This document shows positions 58,703-64,000 of a stretch of 64,000 bases of DNA, piece after piece; position 1 is the first letter of the stretch, and each line of letters starts with the position of its first letter. The DNA is from Pseudomonas putida (GTDB lineage Bacteria; Pseudomonadota; Gammaproteobacteria; Pseudomonadales; Pseudomonadaceae). The stretch lies in the NCBI RefSeq assembly GCF_002906855.1, contig NZ_MINI01000028.1, positions 1,488,001 through 1,552,000 of the forward strand, given 5' to 3'. The notes under the pieces are model-generated. The model was not told the origin of the DNA. It saw only the letters and a list, made by a program, of their open reading frames with translations, and did not search any database. The translations under genes were made by a program, and so were the position numbers.

Positions 58703-58802
58703 GGCTTCCATCGGCATGGCGCGGATTAATCGTTTCGACAGGTGTCACGCAACGGTATTGTTGACTACTTAGCCATCTGTCCCAGTACACTTTGCAACTG
58801 TT

Positions 58803-58819
58803 ACGGTATGCTCTACCGT
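58803..58819. promoter_or_regulatory. Inverted repeat ACGGTA-N5-TACCGT before the MocR gene
   Basis: ACGGTA (58803-58808), TGCTC, TACCGT (58814-58819), with another ACGGTA at 58752-58757 51 bases upstream. It lies 50-66 bases before the MocR start, where GntR/MocR factors often bind for autoregulation. Assignment is inference. Confidence 0.5.
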
Positions 58820-58868
58820 CAGTGAGTCGTACAAGAATAACGAGCCGCCTGCGCGTCGAGATACCGCC

Positions 58869-60311
58869 ATGACCAACCTGCTGCTGTACCAGCGTATCGC
58901 CCAGCAACTGGCCGACGACATCCGTCGCGGTGTCTACCAGCCAGGCGAGCGCGTACCGTCCGTGCGCAAGATGAGCGCCCAGCTCAACGTCAGCCATGCC
59001 ACGGTGTTGCAGGCCTACGCCAATCTCGAGGATCAGGGGCTGATCCGTGCCCGGCCGCAGTCGGGCTACTACGTGCATCAGACGCCCGCCCTGACCGCGC
59101 AGACGCCGGACATCGCCCGGGTCGAGCGCCCTGGCCTGGTCACGCGTGCCAGCATCATCCAGCAGGTGTTGACCGAGGCGCGCCGCGATGGCGTGTTCCC
59201 ATTCGGCGCTGCGGTGCCGCACGTCGATTACCTGCCGGTGCGCGCCTTGCACCAGCAGATCGCCAAGGTCACCCGCTTCCACAGCCCGCGTGCCTTCAGC
59301 TACATGTTCAGCCCCGGCTTCGAGCCACTGCGCCGGCAGATCGCGATTCGCATGCGTGATGCCGGCGTGCTGGTCGACCCGCGTGAGGTGATCGTCACCC
59401 ATGGCTGTGTCGATGCGTTGCAGATGTCGCTGCGGGTGCTGACCCGCCCGGGTGATCTGATCGCGGCCGAGTCGCCAACCTATTACGGGCTCCTGCAGTT
59501 GGCGGACCTGTTGGGGTTGAAGGTGATCGAGATCCCCAGTGACCCGTCCACCGGCATCAGCCTTGAAGCTTTGCAACTGGCCGCCAATCAGTGGTCGATC
59601 AAGGCCTTGGTGTTGACCACGCGCCTGAGCAATCCATTGGGCGGCACTGTGCCAGAGGAGCGGCAGAAGCAGTTGCTGCGCCTGGCATCGGACTTCGATA
59701 TCCAGATCGTCGAAGATGACATCTACGGCGAACTGATGTTCGAGCAGGGCAAGACCAAGGCGCTCAAGGCCTTCGATCGGCTGGACCGGGTCATCTACTG
59801 CTCGAGCTTTTCCAAGACCCTTTCGCCCGGGGTGCGGGTCGGCTGGATGGTGGCGGGGCGTTATCAGGATGAAATCCAGCGCCTGCAGACGTTCACTACC
59901 CACTCGGCGTGCAGCGTGACGCAAATGGGTGTGGCGGCGTACCTGGAGAACGGTGGCTACGACCGGCATTTGCGATATATCCGCCAGGAGTATCGCAAGA
60001 ACCTCAGTGCCTACCAGCTGGCGGTTCAGCAGCACTTCCCGGAAGGTACCCAGATGACCCGGCCAACCGGCGGTTTCATCCTTTGGGTCAGCCTGCCGGG
60101 GCGGGTGAACACGCAGGAACTGCATGTGCGTGCACTGGAGCAGGGCATCAGTATCGCGCCTGGGCTGATCTTCAGTAACACCGAGCAGTTCAACCACTGC
60201 ATCCGGCTCAACTGTGGCATTCCATGGAACAAGGAGGCCGAGCGGGCGGTCATCACGCTCGGGCTTTTGGCCCAGCAATTGTGCAGAGAATCGCAGCCCT
60301 CACTTTTGTAG
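58869..60311 (+). CDS. MocR-family PLP-dependent transcriptional regulator
   Basis: 480-residue regulator: an N-terminal GntR winged helix (about 1-78; RRGVYQPGERVPSVRKMSAQ, HATVLQAYANLEDQGL) joined to a fold-type I aminotransferase domain with the PLP lysine Lys316 (SFSKTLSPGVRVGW) and LVLTTRLSNPLGGTVPEERQ. Such proteins sense amino-acid or vitamin B6 related ligands and often control a divergent gene; here the upstream OmpA-like gene is in the same direction, and the target is unknown. Confidence 0.93.
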   Translation: MTNLLLYQRIAQQLADDIRRGVYQPGERVPSVRKMSAQLNVSHATVLQAYANLEDQGLIRARPQSGYYVHQTPALTAQTPDIARVERPGLVTRASIIQQVLTEARRDGVFPFGAAVPHVDYLPVRALHQQIAKVTRFHSPRAFSYMFSPGFEPLRRQIAIRMRDAGVLVDPREVIVTHGCVDALQMSLRVLTRPGDLIAAESPTYYGLLQLADLLGLKVIEIPSDPSTGISLEALQLAANQWSIKALVLTTRLSNPLGGTVPEERQKQLLRLASDFDIQIVEDDIYGELMFEQGKTKALKAFDRLDRVIYCSSFSKTLSPGVRVGWMVAGRYQDEIQRLQTFTTHSACSVTQMGVAAYLENGGYDRHLRYIRQEYRKNLSAYQLAVQQHFPEGTQMTRPTGGFILWVSLPGRVNTQELHVRALEQGISIAPGLIFSNTEQFNHCIRLNCGIPWNKEAERAVITLGLLAQQLCRESQPSLL

Positions 60312-60372
60312 GCTTGCCAGTAGCGGGCGGAACAGGGAGCATACGCACTTTTACAATTCCGCCTGCCTGTTG

Positions 60373-60843
60373 ATGTCCATGAATCTGTTGCGTAGTGTCG
60401 CCCTGATGATCTGTATTGCGCCGTTGTGCCTGCCTGTAGTCCAGGCTGCGCAGGCTGCTGCCCAGGCGCAAGCAGGGCATGACAAGGCGGCAAAGCCTGT
60501 AGCCAAAGCCAAGCCAGCGGTCGCCAAGGCCAAGCCCAAGCCCAAGCCCAAGCCCAAGCCCAAGAAACCGGTCAGCAAGTCGGTCACGCAACCATTGCCC
60601 AAAGCCAAGCTGGACCTGAGTCTGCCGACCGAGATGGTGAACAATCTCGAGCCTGAAGTGGGCGATCCTTCGACCCGCCGCAAACCTTTGCTGCCCGCCA
60701 TGTTCACGGAAAAGCCGGAAACCAACGACAGCCCGTTTCAGCTCAACGGCCGGTTGATAAGCAATGAGATGCAGCTGCAGCTGCGCAACGAAAGCCGGCA
60801 CGATGTGGAAGGCGCGGCGATCGATTTCCAGTTCCGCAACTGA
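60373..60843 (+). CDS. Secreted Lys/Pro-rich protein of unknown function
   Basis: 156-residue protein with a signal peptide (MSMNLLRSVALMICIAPLCL, continuing PVVQAAQA). It is followed by a basic Lys-Pro-Ala repeat (AKPKPKPKPKPKKP, about residues 53-66) and a small C-terminal domain (residues 88-156) that is not recognised. The repeat is encoded by a run of AAGCCC units and is a likely site of length variation. The Lys-Pro stretch resembles periplasm-spanning or linker segments. ATG 60379 is an alternative start. No conserved neighbour explains its role. Confidence 0.7.
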   Translation: MSMNLLRSVALMICIAPLCLPVVQAAQAAAQAQAGHDKAAKPVAKAKPAVAKAKPKPKPKPKPKKPVSKSVTQPLPKAKLDLSLPTEMVNNLEPEVGDPSTRRKPLLPAMFTEKPETNDSPFQLNGRLISNEMQLQLRNESRHDVEGAAIDFQFRN

Positions 60844-60967
60844 GCTTGCTCAACTGACTGCCGGGTCACGGCCGTTTTCATCGGGTTGCCAATTTAAAAC
60901 GCATGTTTGAGCGGTTACTATCCAGGGACGATCGTCCCGTTTTGCTCCAGGGAGTCCTGATTCAGCC

Positions 60968-61222
60968 ATGAAGTGTCGTGAGGGTTGTGGTGCCTGCTGC
61001 ATTGCCCCGTCCATCAGCTCGGCGCTGCCGCGCATGCCCCAGGGCAAGCCGGCGGGCGAGCGCTGCCTGCACCTGACAGCGGAAAACCTCTGCGACCTGT
61101 TCGGTAAGCCCGAGCGGCCGGCGGTGTGTGGCGGTTTCAAGGCGGATATCGAGGTGTGCGGCAATGACCGCGACGAGGCAATCAGGATTCTTGGTTGGTG
61201 GGAGCAGATAACGGCGGCGTGA
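60968..61222 (+). CDS. YkgJ-family cysteine-cluster protein
   Basis: 84-residue cytoplasmic protein starting MKCREGCGACC, the CxxxCxxCC zinc/iron-chelating motif of the YkgJ/UPF0153 family, with further Cys in GERCLHLT, NLCDLF and PAVCGGF. Function unknown. The next gene starts 30 bases after its stop codon. Confidence 0.88.
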   Translation: MKCREGCGACCIAPSISSALPRMPQGKPAGERCLHLTAENLCDLFGKPERPAVCGGFKADIEVCGNDRDEAIRILGWWEQITAA

Positions 61223-61252
61223 GAGGCTGGATCTTCGACAACAAGGATAAAC

Positions 61253-61861
61253 ATGATGAGATCGTTCAAGCGTATTGCACTGCTGTGTGGCATGGGTGTC
61301 CTGCTGGCGCCGGCTGCCTGGGCCGAAAACTGGCAGGTGGCCAAGGACGAGGAGGGCATCAAGGTCTCGCTCAGTGAGGTGCCGGGCTCCAAGTACAAGG
61401 CCTACCAGGGCGTGACCCTGATCAAGGCGCCGCTGGCCAAGGTCCAGGCGCTACAGGAAGACGTGGCTGGGGCTTGCAAGTGGATTCACGAGTGCAAGTC
61501 GCAGAAGTTGCTCAAGCACGAAGGCGACCAGAGCTGGACCTACACCCAGTTCAATACGCCGTGGCCGGTGACGCCGCGTGACTCCGTGTTGCGTGTCACC
61601 ACCATCAAGGGGGCTGACGGCAGCCTGACCCGAAATCTGGTCGAAGAACCGACCTACATCCCGGAAGAGAAAGGCTTCGTACGGGTGGCCAAGGTGCAGG
61701 GCTTCTGGAAGCTGGTACCCAAGGGTGACAGCACTGAAGTGACTTACCAGGTGCACACCGAACCGGGCGGTAGCGTGCCATCGATGATCGCCAACAAGTT
61801 CGTGGTCGATTCGCCGTTCAATACCCTCAAAGGCTTGCGTGAACTGGCCGAGAAGAACTGA
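61253..61861 (+). CDS. Secreted START-domain lipid-binding protein
   Basis: 202-residue protein with signal peptide MMRSFKRIALLCGMGVLLAP (continuing AAWA) and a START/StAR-like fold (CKWIHECKSQKLL, TYTQFNTPWPVTPRDSVLRV, VPSMIANKFVVDSPFNTLKG). Pseudomonas members are periplasmic lipid-binding proteins of unclear physiology. ATG 61253 (MM) may start one codon later. A strong bidirectional terminator follows. Confidence 0.88.
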   Translation: MMRSFKRIALLCGMGVLLAPAAWAENWQVAKDEEGIKVSLSEVPGSKYKAYQGVTLIKAPLAKVQALQEDVAGACKWIHECKSQKLLKHEGDQSWTYTQFNTPWPVTPRDSVLRVTTIKGADGSLTRNLVEEPTYIPEEKGFVRVAKVQGFWKLVPKGDSTEVTYQVHTEPGGSVPSMIANKFVVDSPFNTLKGLRELAEKN

Positions 61862-61881
61862 GCTCGGCCCGGCAAGGCAAT

Positions 61882-61911
61882 AAAAAAGGCTGCCATGGGG
61901 CAGCCTTTTTT
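61882..61911. terminator. Bidirectional terminator between START-domain gene and gltA
   Basis: An A-tract with AAGGCTGCC, loop ATGG, then GGCAGCC and six T residues; symmetric, ending both convergent genes. Confidence 0.95.
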
Positions 61912-61929
61912 GCGTTCGGCGGGTAAGGC

Positions 61930-63219
61930 TTACTTGCGGTCCTTCAGCTCGACGATGTCGCGCTGCAGTTCGCCGGTGTACAGCTGGCGAGGGCGGCCGA
62001 TCTTGTACGGGCTGGAGAGCATTTCTTTCCAGTGCGAGATCCAGCCGACAGTACGTGCCAGGGCGAAGATCACGGTGAACATGCTGGTCGGAATGCCGAT
62101 CGCTTTCAGGATGATGCCCGAGTAGAAGTCGACGTTCGGGTACAGCGAGCGCTCGATGAAGTACGGATCGGTCAGGGCGATCTCTTCCAGGCGCATGGCC
62201 AGTTCCAGCTGCGGATCGTTCTTGATGCCCAGTTCACCCAGGACTTCGTCGCAGGTCTTCTTCATCACGGTGGCGCGCGGGTCACGGTTCTTGTAGACGC
62301 GATGACCGAAGCCCATCAGCTTGAACGGGTCGTTCTTGTCCTTGGCCTTGGCGATGTACTTGTCGATGTTCGAGACATCGCCGATTTCATCGAGCATGGT
62401 CAGGACCGCTTCGTTCGCACCGCCGTGGGCCGGGCCCCACAGTGCGGCGATACCAGCAGCGATACAGGCGAACGGGTTGGCGCCCGAGGAGCCTGCCAGG
62501 CGCACGGTGGAGGTGGAGGCGTTCTGCTCGTGGTCGGCGTGGAGGATGAAGATCCGGTCCATTGCCTTGGCCAGCACCGGGCTGATCGGTTTGATCTCGC
62601 ACGGGGTGTTGAACATCATGTGCAGGAAGTTTTCCGCGTACGACAGGTCGTTGCGCGGGTACATCATCGGCTGGCCCATGGAGTACTTGTAAACCATCGC
62701 GGCCAGGGTCGGCATCTTGGCGACCAGGCGCACCGCGGAGATTTCGCGGTGTTGCGGGTTATTGATGTCCAGGGAGTCGTGGTAGAACGCCGACAGGGCG
62801 CCGACCACACCGCACATCACCGCCATCGGGTGAGCGTCGCGGCGGAAACCGTTGAAGAAGGACTTCAGCTGCTCGTGAACCATGGTGTGGTTCTTGACGG
62901 TGCTGACGAACTGGGCCTTCTGCTCGGCATTCGGCAGTTCGCCGTTGAGCAGCAGGTAGCAGGTTTCCAGGTAGTCCGATTTCTCGGCGAGCTGTTCGAT
63001 CGGGTAGCCGCGGTGCAGCAGCACGCCCTTGTCGCCGTCGATGTAGGTGATCTTCGACTCGCACGAGGCGGTCGCCATGAAACCAGGGTCGAAGGTGAAG
63101 TGACCAGTGGCCCCCAACCCGCGGACGTCGATTACATCAGGACCAACGGTGCCGGTTAAAATGGGCAGCTCGACGGGGGCAGCGCCCTCGATGACCAACT
63201 GCGCTTTTTTGTCAGCCAT
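61930..63219 (-). CDS. gltA: Citrate synthase (type II, hexameric)
   Basis: 429-residue cytoplasmic enzyme that condenses acetyl-CoA and oxaloacetate at the entry of the TCA cycle. Catalytic segments are [12 protein letters not shown] (His), [14 protein letters not shown] (His and Asp region) and the [10 protein letters not shown] loop. The N-terminal region [16 protein letters not shown] fits the type II, NADH-sensitive form. ATG 63219 has AGGAGG upstream. It diverges from sdhC, the conserved gltA-sdhCDAB arrangement of Pseudomonas. Confidence 0.98.
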   Translation of the reverse strand: MADKKAQLVIEGAAPVELPILTGTVGPDVIDVRGLGATGHFTFDPGFMATASCESKITYIDGDKGVLLHRGYPIEQLAEKSDYLETCYLLLNGELPNAEQKAQFVSTVKNHTMVHEQLKSFFNGFRRDAHPMAVMCGVVGALSAFYHDSLDINNPQHREISAVRLVAKMPTLAAMVYKYSMGQPMMYPRNDLSYAENFLHMMFNTPCEIKPISPVLAKAMDRIFILHADHEQNASTSTVRLAGSSGANPFACIAAGIAALWGPAHGGANEAVLTMLDEIGDVSNIDKYIAKAKDKNDPFKLMGFGHRVYKNRDPRATVMKKTCDEVLGELGIKNDPQLELAMRLEEIALTDPYFIERSLYPNVDFYSGIILKAIGIPTSMFTVIFALARTVGWISHWKEMLSSPYKIGRPRQLYTGELQRDIVELKDRK

Positions 63220-63276
63220 GTGGCCTCCTATTAATGCTTGAAATCATCAGACAGCCCCCCACGCAGGGCCCGCACC

Positions 63277-63304
63277 ACTATAGAGAAGTAAATTCGAATG
63301 TCAA
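63277..63304 (-). promoter_or_regulatory. Sigma-70 promoter of gltA
   Basis: On the minus strand -35 TTGACA (63304-63299), 16-base spacer, -10 TATAGT (63282-63277), 58 bases before the gltA start codon. Confidence 0.8.
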
Positions 63305-63418
63305 TTTGCCTAAAGGCTGGTTGAAAGCCCCTCTGAAGCCTGTTTTTTCTAGAATTTCTCGCCCGTTTACGCCTTTTGCTCGCTAAAGGCAATCCGCTAT
63401 TTGGGCTACCCCGTCACG

Positions 63419-63447
63419 TTGTCATAAGCAGCCTAACTGTCTATACT
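63419..63447 (+). promoter_or_regulatory. Sigma-70 promoter of sdhC
   Basis: -35 TTGTCA (63419-63424), 17-base spacer, -10 TATACT (63442-63447), giving a leader of about 115 bases before sdhC. The rest of the 351-base gltA-sdhC interval (63220-63570) shows no other clear element. Confidence 0.8.
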
Positions 63448-63570
63448 CGGCACCCGACTCCCAGGGGCTTGCAAGCCCGAACTGCTGGGGGTCGCCGTTC
63501 CCTGGGTGGTGGGTACCTGACCAGTACACTTACCAACAACTTTGCCCTGATTCGCTAGGGGCTCTTCAGT

Positions 63571-63957
63571 GTGAAAAAAGCCGTGAAAAGCCAACGACCT
63601 GTAAACCTAGACCTAAGGACCATCAAGCTTCCTGTCACTGCGTACACGTCCATTCTGCACCGTATCTCCGGCGTCATCCTGTTCCTCGGCCTTGCCATCA
63701 TGCTTTATGCACTGGGCAAGTCGCTGGGTTCCGAGGAAGGCTTCGGTGAGGTGAAGGCGTGTCTGACCAGTCCGCTGGCCAAGTTCGTGACCTGGGGTCT
63801 GCTGTCCGCCCTGCTTTATCACCTCGTGGCAGGTGTACGCCACCTGATCATGGACATGGGTATCGGTGAGACGCTGGAAGGCGGCAAGCTGGGCTCGAAA
63901 ATCGTGATCGTCATCTCCGTGGTGCTGATCGTTCTGGTGGGAGTTTGGGTATGGTAA
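63571..63957 (+). CDS. sdhC: Succinate dehydrogenase cytochrome b556 subunit
   Basis: 128-residue inner-membrane subunit with three spans. RPVNLDLRTIKLPVTAYTSI and LHRISGVILF start it, and LLYHLVAGVRHLIMDMG carries the haem-b His. It anchors complex II and forms the quinone site with SdhD. The start is GTG at 63571; the frame overlaps sdhD by seven bases. Confidence 0.96.
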   Translation: MKKAVKSQRPVNLDLRTIKLPVTAYTSILHRISGVILFLGLAIMLYALGKSLGSEEGFGEVKACLTSPLAKFVTWGLLSALLYHLVAGVRHLIMDMGIGETLEGGKLGSKIVIVISVVLIVLVGVWVW

Positions 63958-64000
63958 CCAATGTCACGAACCTGTCGCGTTCGGGCCTCTATGACTGGAT
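63951..64000 (+). CDS. sdhD: Succinate dehydrogenase membrane anchor subunit, partial
   Basis: ATG at 63951 overlaps the sdhC stop; the first 16 codons read MVTNVTNLSRSGLYDW, matching the SdhD N-terminus. The gene runs off the end of the window. Confidence 0.9.
   Translation, partial: MVTNVTNLSRSGLYDW

Overview
The window is a stretch of GC-rich gammaproteobacterial chromosome that reads as a fluorescent Pseudomonas of the P. putida group. The evidence is two tandem cbb3 oxidase operons with ccoGHIS and hemN, a pyoverdine PvdL synthetase beside its PvdS/PfrI sigma factor, PvdRT-OpmQ, PvdH, and putida-type REP hairpins. The species cannot be fixed from sequence alone. No rRNA, tRNA, CRISPR array, prophage or complete insertion sequence was seen.

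Layout. 1-14105 (minus strand) is a microaerobic respiration block. Read in the direction of transcription it runs ccoN2-O2-Q2-P2, ccoN1-O1-Q1-P1, ccoG, ccoH, ccoI, ccoS, a TauE/SafE-like membrane protein and hemN (cut by the window edge). Good ANR/FNR boxes precede ccoN2 and hemN. 14157-16789 holds housekeeping genes: an alpha/beta hydrolase, ppnP, a DEDDh exonuclease and a periplasmic solute-binding protein. 16855-31690 is the first pyoverdine block: a PvdYII-type hydroxyornithine acetylase, the sigma factor PfrI/PvdS with a Fur box, and the 4313-residue PvdL. 31824-35132 (minus) is a dsbG-dsbE2-dsbD2 thiol redox operon. 35417-41529 (plus) is a periplasmic molybdenum hydroxylase (large subunit, 2Fe-2S subunit, tri-heme cytochrome c) with XdhC-like and MocA-like maturation genes. 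41779-43793 is a two-component pair whose kinase has a periplasmic Cys82 and may be the copper-sensing DsbRS pair. 43925-50587 is the second pyoverdine block: pvdH, then the convergent pvdR-pvdT-opmQ exporter, then an FpvI-like ECF sigma gene. 50758-52633 holds a pseudo-receiver protein and an MFS transporter. 52705-56598 carries etfD diverging from etfBA, with a textbook PsrA box against the etfD promoter. 56678-61861 is mainly envelope and regulatory genes (solute-binding protein, two DUF4398-type lipoproteins of which one has an OmpA domain, a MocR regulator, a Lys-Pro-rich secreted protein, a YkgJ-type cysteine-cluster protein, a START-domain protein). 61930-64000 is gltA diverging from sdhC and the start of sdhD.

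How it fits together. The iron-starvation circuit is readable from DNA. A Fur box controls pfrI, and PfrI/PvdS-type boxes (TAAAT-N16-CGT) stand before the acetylase gene, pvdH and pvdR, with a one-base variant (TAATT) before pvdL. These genes make the Dab precursor (PvdH), an acylated hydroxyornithine (acetylase), the chromophore backbone (PvdL) and an exporter (PvdRT-OpmQ). The oxygen circuit is equally readable: ANR boxes, two cbb3 oxidases, the copper ATPase CcoI, and oxygen-independent haem synthesis. The least explained items are a 57-bp near-perfect inverted repeat between the two cco operons, the pseudo-receiver at 50758-51237, the two 11-bp-period repeats near dsbD2 and the kinase operon, and the substrate of the molybdenum enzyme. 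No clearly new multi-gene system was found.
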